Below are positions 41,764 to 48,995 of a stretch of DNA of 64,000 nt, piece by piece. This DNA comes from Ga0077555 sp041397775 (lineage in GTDB: Bacteria > Pseudomonadota > Alphaproteobacteria > Rhizobiales > Hyphomicrobiaceae): NCBI GenBank assembly GCA_041397775.1, contig JAWKWB010000010.1, positions 124,001 through 188,000 on the forward strand, in the 5' to 3' direction. The first letter of the stretch is position 1. Each line of letters starts with the position of its first letter. A model generated the notes under the pieces. The model saw only the letters and a program-made list of their open reading frames with translations. It ran no database searches and had not been told where the DNA came from. The translations under genes were made by a program, and so were the position numbers.

Positions 41764-42501
41764 CTAATCTCTACCAGATTGTGCATGAGCGAGATCAGTC
41801 AGAGCAAGCATTTCCTGTAGCGAAGGCGCCTCTGCGATCTCGATGGGAATGCTGCCGAGCCCGGCCAGCCGGCTCGCCACGGCATCGGACAGGCACAAGT
41901 GCACCATACTGCCGGCGGCGCCGGCCAGCTCGTGCTTTATGATCAGTCGCTTATAGATTGCAGCCGTTTGCGGCGACATCAGCAGAACCGCGTCCAACTC
42001 CCCGCGTGAGATCTGCCACCGCACGGCGGACGACAGGGACTGCGCTGCGAGCATCCGGTAGACGATCGCCTCTGCGACACGAAACCCCAGGGCGTCCAGT
42101 TCCTCGCGCAGGTGTCCTGCGACGTTTTCACCTCGCAGATGCAACAATATCTCCGAGGACGGATCGAGCGTCGATGCGATCACGGGCGCGAGGTCGGCCG
42201 CCGTGCCCGGTCCCTTCACGATTTCCTGGAACCCGAGGTTGCGCGCCTCCTCTGCGGTGCCGCTGCCGACCACGTAGAGCCGCAGGCTGCGCGCCTCGTG
42301 CAGGGCCGGGTGCGACCGCAACGCGCGTAGCGCATTGCGGCTGGTGGCGATCAGCGCGCCGATGCCTTCCAGGTCGATGTCGGCGGGCGCCTCCAGGGCG
42401 ACCCGCATGAGCGGCTCCACCGTCGCCTCGTGGCCGCGCTCCTCCAGCAGCCCCTTGAGCTTCAGCCCGTCGGGCTCGGGCCGTGTGACGAGAACCCGCA
42501 T
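41764..42501 (-). CDS. hemD: Uroporphyrinogen-III synthase
   Basis: 245-residue HemD, which closes hydroxymethylbilane into uroporphyrinogen III with inversion of ring D. MRVLVTRPEPDGLKLKGLLEERGHE is the standard start. The sequence is otherwise loosely conserved, as in all HemD proteins, with IATSRNALRAL and LLMSPQTAAIYKRL in the expected places. The ATG overlaps the hemC stop by one base (TGATG), so the two enzymes are coupled. Confidence 0.93.
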   Translation of the reverse strand: MRVLVTRPEPDGLKLKGLLEERGHEATVEPLMRVALEAPADIDLEGIGALIATSRNALRALRSHPALHEARSLRLYVVGSGTAEEARNLGFQEIVKGPGTAADLAPVIASTLDPSSEILLHLRGENVAGHLREELDALGFRVAEAIVYRMLAAQSLSSAVRWQISRGELDAVLLMSPQTAAIYKRLIIKHELAGAAGSMVHLCLSDAVASRLAGLGSIPIEIAEAPSLQEMLALTDLAHAQSGRD

Positions 42502-43442
42502 CACGCCCCCTTGGTCAGGACGTCGGCACCCGCGGTCGCCAGGATCTCCTCGGCGGCATCCTGTCCGATGCGGGCGGCATCGCCGGCAGCACCTTCCCGC
42601 GCGACCTGCCACGCCGCCGTTCCGTCGGGCGTGAGAACCTCGCCGCGAAATGTCAGCCGCTCTCCGGTAAGCTCGGCAAGGCCGGCGATCGGCGTCCGGC
42701 AGGAACCTTCGAGGCGGGCGAGGAAGGCCCGCTCGGCGGTGACCCGCGTCGCCGTGTCACGGCAGTCGATGCGGCCGACCAGATCGGCCATGCGCGCATC
42801 GTCGAGACGGATCTCGACGCCGACGGCACCCTGCGCGATGGCCGGCAGCATCTCGTCGGGCGACATGGCCGCTGTGATGCGGTCGGCCATGCCGAGGCGA
42901 TTGAGCCCTGCTACTGCGAGCAACGTGGCGTCCGCCACACCTTCGGCCAGCTTGCGCAGCCGTGTCTGCACGTTGCCGCGGAATTGCACGATGCGAAGGT
43001 CGGGTCGCCTGCGGCGGATTTGTGCCCCGCGCCGCAGCGACGAGGTGCCCAGCACCGCGCCTTGCGGCATCGCCGCCAGCGAGCCGTATGCCAGGCTGAT
43101 GAACGCATCGCGCACGTCTTCGCGCGGCAAGACCGAAGCGAGCCCCAATCCGTCCGGGAAGTACGTCGGCACGTCCTTCATGGAATGCACGGCAAGGTCG
43201 ATCGTCCCCGCCAGCAGTGCTTCCTCGATTTCCTTCGTGAACAGCCCCTTGCCGCCTGCTTCGGCCAATGGCCGGTCCTGGATGCGATCGCCCGTCGTGC
43301 GAATGATCTCGATGGCGAACGCGCTTTCGGGCAGGTCCGCCGCGGCCATGAGGCGATCCCGCACCTCGTGGGCCTGTGCGAGTGCCAGCGGCGAACCGCG
43401 CGTTCCGATCCTGATGGGCTGGTCGGGCACTGTGTCGAACAC
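42501..43442 (-). CDS. hemC: Hydroxymethylbilane synthase (porphobilinogen deaminase)
   Basis: 313-residue HemC, which joins four porphobilinogens. IRIGTRGSPLALAQA, LAVHSMKDVPT with the catalytic Asp region, SSLRRGAQ, and the dipyrromethane-cofactor cysteine in LEGSCRTPIAG are all present. The start is GTG at 43442 with a weak AGAGA upstream; a second GTG four codons on is possible. It begins the hemC-hemD-mic60-hemY operon and diverges from a small cupin gene. Confidence 0.95.
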   Translation of the reverse strand: MFDTVPDQPIRIGTRGSPLALAQAHEVRDRLMAAADLPESAFAIEIIRTTGDRIQDRPLAEAGGKGLFTKEIEEALLAGTIDLAVHSMKDVPTYFPDGLGLASVLPREDVRDAFISLAYGSLAAMPQGAVLGTSSLRRGAQIRRRRPDLRIVQFRGNVQTRLRKLAEGVADATLLAVAGLNRLGMADRITAAMSPDEMLPAIAQGAVGVEIRLDDARMADLVGRIDCRDTATRVTAERAFLARLEGSCRTPIAGLAELTGERLTFRGEVLTPDGTAAWQVAREGAAGDAARIGQDAAEEILATAGADVLTKGA

Positions 43443-43624
43443 TCTCTATCTGTTGGTTGCGCGAACCTGTTGCCTGGCGGCCTGCCTCCGCCCGCCACCC
43501 TGCTGTCGTCTCATAGGCCGCCATCGACCTCCCTTGCAAGCCGGCCGCGGCAGCCGAGCCGCGTGGCGAAAGCGCCACGATGCCGCTAGAGTCACTCCGA
43601 CCGTGATTTCGTGGGAGGAAGTCG

Positions 43625-43924
43625 ATGCAACCCGAGCGCCCGCAAGCCGTTCCAACCGTCTTCGTCGACAACGCGCGCGCAATCGTCACGGAGTGGCGTT
43701 TTGCTCCCGGCGCGGAGACCGGCTGGCATCGCCATGGCCACGATTACGTGGTCGTTCCCATGACCACGGGGCAACTCCTGATCGAAGGACCGGGCGGCAC
43801 CTCGCAGACGGCCGATCTGGCGGTGGGACGCCCCTACGCCCGCAACGAGGGCGTCGAGCACAACGTGGTCAACAACAGCCAGCACGAGATTGTCTTCATC
43901 GAGATCGAGATGCGCAAGGCCTGA
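43625..43924 (+). CDS. Small cupin protein
   Basis: 99-residue single-domain cupin. Metal-binding histidines and glutamate occur in GWHRHGHDYVVVPM and VEHNVVNNSQHEIVFIEIE. GGGAGGAAG lies 4 bases before the ATG. Such short cupins include small dioxygenases and isomerases, but the sequence does not point to one. It diverges from hemC and ends 18 bases from the convergent aspartoacylase-like gene. Confidence 0.82.
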   Translation: MQPERPQAVPTVFVDNARAIVTEWRFAPGAETGWHRHGHDYVVVPMTTGQLLIEGPGGTSQTADLAVGRPYARNEGVEHNVVNNSQHEIVFIEIEMRKA

Positions 43925-43942
43925 CGCCATTGCCGCGACGCC

Positions 43943-45007
43943 TCAGATGATCTCGTCCTCGTCCATCAGCGCTTCACCCGAAAGCGCATCCGGATCGGCC
44001 GGGCGCACGGCGGGTGCAAGGCGTTGGCGCGTATGCTCGTCCGACCAGGCGATGTGGAACAGTGCGTCACCCATGTTGACGATCGGCAGCGTCGTGGAGC
44101 CCACGACGATCCCGCGGCGCGGACTTTTGATCTCCGTCTGGCTGTCCTCGTAGGGGTTGGCGACGACGCCGATGGTTTCGCCTTCCGAGACGGCATGTCC
44201 GATGCGCTTGACGGTGCGAAACACGCCGCCATCGGGCGCGCGCACCCATTTCGAGGCATTCGCGAACACCGGCTGTCGCGTCATGTCGGGCGGCGGCGGC
44301 TCGAAGCCGTCCGGCAGCTCCAGCATGCCCGCCTGCAGCATCACGTTGCCGATGCCGTCGACGCCGGCCTTGATCGCGAACTCGTCGAAGCGCAGGCCCT
44401 CGCCGCCTTCGTAGACCAGAACGTCCGTGCCCGTGTCGCGCGCGGCACGGCGCAGCGAGCCCGGCCGCTCCGGGCTTTCGAGCACGACCGGCGCGCCGAA
44501 CGCTGCGGCGAGCGCGCGCGCCTGCGGATTGCGCAGCGTCTGGGCGCGGATCTGCGGCAGGTTCACGCGATGCACGGCCGCCGTGTGCAGGTCGATGCCG
44601 AAGCGGCAGCGCCGGACCACCTGGTTGAGGAACAGATGCGCCAGCCGCGCCGCCAGCGATCCGCTGGCCGACCCTGGGAACGAGCGATTGAGATCGCGGC
44701 GGTCCGGCAGATAGCGCGAGCGGCCGATGAAGCCGTAGGCATTGACCACGGGAATGGCGAGCAGGGTGCCCGAGATGGCGCCGGGCTGCAAAGTGCGCAG
44801 GACGCGCCGGATGATCTCGACGCCGTTGAGCTCGTCGCCGTGGATGGCAGCCGAAATGAACATCGCGGGCCCCGGGCGTGGCCCATGCAACACATGCACC
44901 GGCAGCGTCACCGGCGTATGGTTGGACAGTTTGGAAACGGGTAGATCGACGAGGCGGCGCGTGCCTGCTTCGATCGTATGCCCGCCGATCTCGAACGCTT
45001 CACGCAC
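43943..45007 (-). CDS. Succinylglutamate desuccinylase/aspartoacylase family protein
   Basis: About 354 residues of the M14-like AstE/AspA zinc family. SAAIHGDELNGVEIIRRVL holds the first His and Glu ligands; FGIDLHTAAVHRVNLPQIRA the second His. RDLNRSFPG is the conserved substrate-binding arginine block. A lipoyl/biotin-like barrel (about 250-335, WVRAPDGGVF and SPRRGIVVGS) follows. No ATG is available at the expected N-terminus; GTG 45007 with GAGGG upstream fits best. Directly upstream is the non-coding island with satellite repeats, so its promoter must lie in or before the hairpins. Confidence 0.88.
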   Translation of the reverse strand: MREAFEIGGHTIEAGTRRLVDLPVSKLSNHTPVTLPVHVLHGPRPGPAMFISAAIHGDELNGVEIIRRVLRTLQPGAISGTLLAIPVVNAYGFIGRSRYLPDRRDLNRSFPGSASGSLAARLAHLFLNQVVRRCRFGIDLHTAAVHRVNLPQIRAQTLRNPQARALAAAFGAPVVLESPERPGSLRRAARDTGTDVLVYEGGEGLRFDEFAIKAGVDGIGNVMLQAGMLELPDGFEPPPPDMTRQPVFANASKWVRAPDGGVFRTVKRIGHAVSEGETIGVVANPYEDSQTEIKSPRRGIVVGSTTLPIVNMGDALFHIAWSDEHTRQRLAPAVRPADPDALSGEALMDEDEII

Positions 45008-45103
45008 GGCTGTTGGACCCTCGTGCGAATGCACGACTGCATCGCCACGCGACGCGCTTATAGCAGGCCGCAAAATTGCCGGCACGTGCGACTTTGTGCG
45101 CTC

Positions 45104-45176
45104 GTGTGGCGGATTGGACGTCCGCTCCAGTCTCGCGGCGCACTCGTCGAGCGGACTTCCAATCATGACGCCACAC
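45104..45176. repeat. Variable-core hairpin, copy H3
   Basis: Outer arms GTGTGGCG and CGCCACAC are identical to H1. The inner arms 45112-45127 and 45149-45164 pair over 15 of 16 bases but share no sequence with H1. The loop is 21 bases and the 4-base insertion ATGA sits on the right, as in H1. The 71 bases from 45106 on recur exactly in H5. Confidence 0.78.
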
Positions 45177-45191
45177 GACGCCAGTGTTTTT

Positions 45192-45268
45192 GCTCGTGTC
45201 CCTTCGACCGCAAAGTCCGTTCAGTGCCTGCCGAGAACCGAGACGGACTTTGCGGTCGGGACACGAGC
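45192..45268. repeat. Variable-core hairpin, copy H4
   Basis: GCTCGTGTCCC (from 45192) pairs with GGGACACGAGC (45258-45268). TTC is inserted on the left only. Inside, GACCGCAAAGTCCGT pairs perfectly with ACGGACTTTGCGGTC (45206-45220 with 45243-45257) around a 22-base loop. It is preceded by CCAGTGTTTTTG, which also precedes H6. Confidence 0.78.
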
Positions 45269-45339
45269 GTGGCGGATTGGACGTCCGCTCCAGTCTCGCG
45301 GCGCACTCGTCGAGCGGACTTCCAATCATGACGCCACAC
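45269..45339. repeat. Variable-core hairpin, copy H5 (exact repeat of H3)
   Basis: These 71 bases are identical to 45106-45176. H5 abuts the end of H4 directly and is followed 6 bases later by the satellite array, so H3-H4-H5 forms an interrupted direct repeat 163 bases apart. Confidence 0.8.
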
Positions 45340-45345
45340 TCCCCC

Positions 45346-46384
45346 GGTTTCCCGGACGGCGCGCGACGCGCGGCGATCCGGGATCTATCGCGGTGCGGGT
45401 CGCGACGAACGTGGCGACGCTGTGCCCCGAGAGCACCGGGAAAGACCCCGGCTCGGGCAGCGGCCGGGCCCGCCCGCTTGGCCGGGGAACCGAAAAGGGC
45501 GAAGGGAACCCCTCCCCGGTTTCCCGGACGGCGCACGACGCGCGGCGATCCGGGATCCATCGCGGTTCGGATTGCGACGGACGTGGCGACGCTGTGCCCC
45601 GAGAGCACCGGGAAAGACCCCGGCTCGGGCAGCGGCCGGGCTTCCGCCCGCCCGCTTGGCCGGGGAACCGAAAAGGGCGAAGGGAACCCCTCCCCGGTTT
45701 CCCGGACGGCGCGCGACGCGCGGCGATCCGGGATCCATCGCGGTTCGGTTTGCGACGGTCGTTGCGATGCTGTGCCCCGAGAGCACCGGGAAAGACCCCG
45801 GCTCGGGCAGCGGCCGGGCTTCCGCCCGCCCGCTTGGCCGGGGAACCGAAAAGGGCGAAGGGAACCCCTCCCCCGGTTTCCCGGACGGCGCGCGACGCGC
45901 GGCGATCCGGGATCCATCGCGGTTCGGTTTGCGACGGTCGTTGCGATGCTGTGCCCCGAGAGCACCGGGAAAGACCCCGGCTCGGGCAGCGGCCGGGCTT
46001 CCGCCCGCCCGCTTGGCCGGGGAACCGAAAAGGGCGAAGGGAACCCCTCCCCCGGTTTCCCGGACGGCGCGCGACGCGCGGCGATCCGGGATCCATCGCG
46101 GTTCGGTTTGCGACGGTCGTTGCGATGCTGTGCCCCGAGAGCACCGGGAAAGACCCCGGCTCGGGCAGCGGCCGGGCTTCCGCCCGCCCGCTTGGCCGGG
46201 GAACCGAAAAGGGCGAAGGGAACCCCTCCCCGGTTTCCCGGACGGCGCGCGACGCGCGGCGATCCGGGATCCATCGCGGTTCGGTTTGCGACGGTCGTTG
46301 CGATGCTGTGCCCCGAGAGCACCGGGAAAGACCCCGGCTCGGGCAGCGGCCGGGCTCCCGCCCACCCGCTTGGCCGGGGAACCG
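45346..46384. repeat. Satellite: six tandem copies of a ~178-bp unit
   Basis: Units begin with GGTTTCCCGGACGGCGC at 45346, 45518, 45696, 45875, 46054 and 46232 (periods 172, 178, 179, 179 and 178); the last is truncated at about 153 bases. Each contains a REP-like palindrome TCCCGGA...TCCGGGA with a GC-rich core, and further G/C hairpins. Units 1 and 2 carry most substitutions (unit 1 also lacks 6 bases); units 3-6 are almost identical, so expansion was recent and at the right side. All six frames are open through the array only because of high GC and absence of stops; no frame has a start signal or protein-like composition. No gene is seen in 45008-46540. Confidence 0.95.
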
Positions 46385-46456
46385 GTGGGAGGAAACCGGA
46401 GCGAATTGTGCCGGCTATGACGAACAACACCGCTGCCACACGACACCAGTGTTTTT

Positions 46457-46534
46457 GCTAGTGTTCCTTCTGGCTCCGACACTTGGTCCAGAGCCCGATG
46501 CGCGGGCAACCAAGTGTCGGAGCCGGAACACGAG
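46457..46534. repeat. Variable-core hairpin, copy H6
   Basis: GCTAGTGTTCC (from 46457) pairs with GGAACACGAG (46525-46534). TTC is inserted on the left as in H4. The inner arms GGCTCCGACACTTGGT and ACCAAGTGTCGGAGCC pair over 16 bp and share no sequence with H4. The loop is 21 bases. On the minus strand the hairpin starts 7 bases after the stop of the MobA-like gene, so it may end that transcript. The preceding CCACACGACACCAG is the remnant of another copy's right end. Confidence 0.78.
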
Positions 46535-46540
46535 GGCCCG

Positions 46541-48178
46541 TCAGTCGCCGGCTTTGAGGCGCGCGAGGGCATCGGGCGTATCGACGTCGATGAAGATCGC
46601 GTCACTGCCCAGATCCACCTCGGCCACCTCCTCGGCATGTTGCCCGATCAGCGGCTTGGCGCCGATGTCGCCCGTCAGGGCCAGCATTTCCGCGACGAGA
46701 TCGGCCGAGAACAGCACGGGATTGCCGCGCTTGCCGTCATGCACCGGCACGACGATGGCGCGTCCCTCCTTGGGCGCGAAGGCCGCGATCAGCTTGTCGA
46801 TGTGCCCGGCCGTGATGCGTGGCATGTCGCCGAGCGCGACGACGACGCCATCGAGACCGGGAGGCAGCGCCTTGAGGCCCGCCTTCAGCGATGAACTCAG
46901 TCCCTCCGCGAAGTCGCAGTTGTGCACCACCGTCGCGTCGAGCCCGTCGAGGGCAGCCGCGACCTCGTCTGCCATGTGGCCCGTCACCACCGTCAGCCCA
47001 GCGGCCTGGCTCGCCAGCATGTTCATCGCCGTCCGCCGGACGAGAGGCGCGCCATCGAGGTTGGCCAGCAGCTTGTTGGAGGGACCAAATCGCGTCGAGC
47101 GTCCTGCCGCCAGCAGGAGAACGCCGATGCGCGGCGCGCGCCGGGCCGCCTCCTCGCTCTCCAGGGCCGCCTCGCCGCCCTCGCGCGGCTGCGGCCGCGT
47201 GGCGATCTCCTTGAGCAGTCCGCCGATCCCCATTTCCGCCACGTCCTCGCTTTCGAGGGAGATGCCGGCCAGTAGCCGCTCGAGCACCCAGTCGAAGCCA
47301 TTGAGCTTCGGCGAGGCAGCACAACTGGGCGCGCCGACCACGTCGGTATCGTCGAACCGGCCGAGCAGCATGAGATTGCCGGGGTCGACGGGCATGCCGA
47401 GCCGCGTAATGCTGCCGCCGGCCGCCACGAGCGCCGCTGGAATGATGTCGCCCCGATCGACGATGGCCGACGCGGCGAACAGCACGATGGGACGCGCACC
47501 GGCCCCTTTCATGCGCACGATTGCGGCACGCACGGGCTCTTCCTCGTGCGGCACGGTCTCAACGAACGCGACGGTGCTGCCCAGGGCTTTCAGGCGCGCC
47601 TCGATCGCCTGTTGGCGCTTGGCGAGCACGCTCGTCTTGGTCGACGCCATCCGCGTCAGGATGAGCCCGGCGCCATGTGGCGCCAGCGGCGCCAGCTGGA
47701 TGAGCCCTTCGGCGTTGCCGACGATATCCTCCGCAGCCCGCACGGCAGCGTCGGGTACGGCGAACGTGATGACCTTCACGGTCGCCACCATCTGGCCCGG
47801 CTCCACGCGCTCATAGGGTGGAACCGTCGCGATCGTGATGGCCTCGTCGATGGCGTTGAGGCGGCGGATGCGCTCGCGGTCGAGAACCACGATGCCGGCC
47901 GCGGTCGCATAGAGGTTGGCGCGGCCGGTGAACGGCGCCGCCAGCCGCAACCCGCCCCCACCGACGGCACGCGCGATACGTTCGGCGGCCAGATCCTCGC
48001 CCACGTCGTCTGGCTCGAGGCGGGCCGCCACCACGCTGGTGATCTGGGCGGCCTCGAGACGGGCGATCTCGGCGGGACCGAGCGTCCGCCCCTTCTTGAT
48101 GGCACCGCTGGGTGTCGCGATCGAATGCGCGAGGATCGTACCCGCGGCTTCGGAGAGGGAGAAACGGCCAAATTTCAT
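46541..48178 (-). CDS. Molybdopterin-binding / MobA-like nucleotidyltransferase fusion
   Basis: About 545 residues. The N-terminal part (about 1-330) is a MoeA/MogA-like molybdopterin-binding region (MKFGRFSLSEAAGTILAHSI, then SAIVDRGDIIPAAL). The C-terminal part (about 350-545) is a MobA/MocA nucleotidyltransferase with LLLAAGRSTRFGPSNKLLA, VVALGDMPRI and GNPVLFS. Such proteins make molybdopterin cytosine dinucleotide for xanthine-dehydrogenase-type enzymes. None of these enzymes is in the window. The start at 48178 fits the conserved N-terminus; AAGGA is 12 bases upstream. It diverges from a cupin gene. Confidence 0.92.
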   Translation of the reverse strand: MKFGRFSLSEAAGTILAHSIATPSGAIKKGRTLGPAEIARLEAAQITSVVAARLEPDDVGEDLAAERIARAVGGGGLRLAAPFTGRANLYATAAGIVVLDRERIRRLNAIDEAITIATVPPYERVEPGQMVATVKVITFAVPDAAVRAAEDIVGNAEGLIQLAPLAPHGAGLILTRMASTKTSVLAKRQQAIEARLKALGSTVAFVETVPHEEEPVRAAIVRMKGAGARPIVLFAASAIVDRGDIIPAALVAAGGSITRLGMPVDPGNLMLLGRFDDTDVVGAPSCAASPKLNGFDWVLERLLAGISLESEDVAEMGIGGLLKEIATRPQPREGGEAALESEEAARRAPRIGVLLLAAGRSTRFGPSNKLLANLDGAPLVRRTAMNMLASQAAGLTVVTGHMADEVAAALDGLDATVVHNCDFAEGLSSSLKAGLKALPPGLDGVVVALGDMPRITAGHIDKLIAAFAPKEGRAIVVPVHDGKRGNPVLFSADLVAEMLALTGDIGAKPLIGQHAEEVAEVDLGSDAIFIDVDTPDALARLKAGD

Positions 48179-48337
48179 CTGATGGGCGCGTCCTTGTTGC
48201 AAGGCGCATCGCGGCCTGGAATTTGAACCCGGGCAGCGCAGCAGGCGTCATGACACTATATACATAGGTGCGCCCGGCAGGGGCGTCCATCATGCGCCGC
48301 AGGGCGATTGCGAGCCAGGAGGGCAAAGCGCGGACCG

Positions 48338-48766
48338 ATGACCACCGCAGACGCGATCATAGAGCGCTTGAAGCTCGCGCCGCACCCCGAGGGCGGCTAC
48401 TTCCGCGAAACCTTCCGCGATGCGGCCACCGACGCGAACGGCCGGGCGCGGTCCACGGCGATCCATTTCCTGCTGGAAAAGGGGCAGGTCTCGCGGTGGC
48501 ACCGTGTCGATGCGGTGGAGATCTGGCACTGGTATGCAGGGGCGCCGCTGCAACTCTCCATGGCGGATGCGCCGCAGACGCCCGTGCGAAGCCACATCCT
48601 GGGTCCCGACGTGCTTGCCGATGAAGCCCCTCAGATCGTCGTGCCGACGGGGATCTGGCAGAGGGCGCGTTCTCTGGGGGCCTGGACGCTGGTCGGCTGC
48701 ACCGTGGCGCCCGGCTTCTCGTTCGCGGGCTTCGAGATGGCCGATGAAGGACGTTTTCCCGAGTGA
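48338..48766 (+). CDS. DUF985 cupin family protein
   Basis: 142-residue cupin-like protein. LAPHPEGGYFRETFRD at the start, HRVDAVEIWHWYAGAPLQL in the middle and VGCTVAPGFSFAGFEMAD near the end are the conserved blocks of DUF985. The family binds sugar-like ligands in some structures, but function is not established. ATG 48338 starts MTTADAIIERL; a TTG ten codons upstream lies closer to the AGGAGG and cannot be excluded. It diverges from the MobA-like gene; TATATACAT near 48257 may be promoter sequence. Confidence 0.85.
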   Translation: MTTADAIIERLKLAPHPEGGYFRETFRDAATDANGRARSTAIHFLLEKGQVSRWHRVDAVEIWHWYAGAPLQLSMADAPQTPVRSHILGPDVLADEAPQIVVPTGIWQRARSLGAWTLVGCTVAPGFSFAGFEMADEGRFPE

Positions 48767-48813
48767 GGGGCGGCCGGGCTCTCGGACACCGCTTATCCTC
48801 CGTGCGGGAATAA

Positions 48814-48831
48814 AAGATGCGTGCGCATCTT
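48814..48831. terminator. Short palindrome between A and T runs
   Basis: AAGATGCGTGCGCATCTT is symmetric except for its centre and is preceded by AAA and followed by TTC-rich sequence. It lies 48 bases after the DUF985 stop and could be a weak bidirectional terminator. The remaining gap to 48995 is AT-richer (48858-48900), as expected for a promoter of the next gene. Confidence 0.4.
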
Positions 48832-48995
48832 CTCCTCGGCTTTTCCACGCGCAATCATAAGCTAGCTGATTGATTTCAAGAAAAATTGTGCGCGATTGGG
48901 GAACAACCGCCCCGTTCGCCTTGCCGCGCGGCGGCGACTCGTCAACATTGTGGCATCAATTCGCGTGATTCGGGCAGTCTGGGGGCAGTGGGATA

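Noticed and set aside
43443..43624. Further copy of the variable-core hairpin in the hemC/cupin gap
   Set aside because: GC stretches are present, but neither the CTCGTGT clamp nor a long inner stem could be found.
45346..46384. CRISPR array
   Set aside because: The repeats are contiguous, about 178 bp long, with no unique spacers and no cas genes nearby.
44742..47816. Very long reading frames on both strands through the satellite array (up to about 1,000 codons)
   Set aside because: All six frames are open because the repeat is GC-rich and lacks stops. There is no ribosome binding site or family motif, and frames run across into neighbouring genes.
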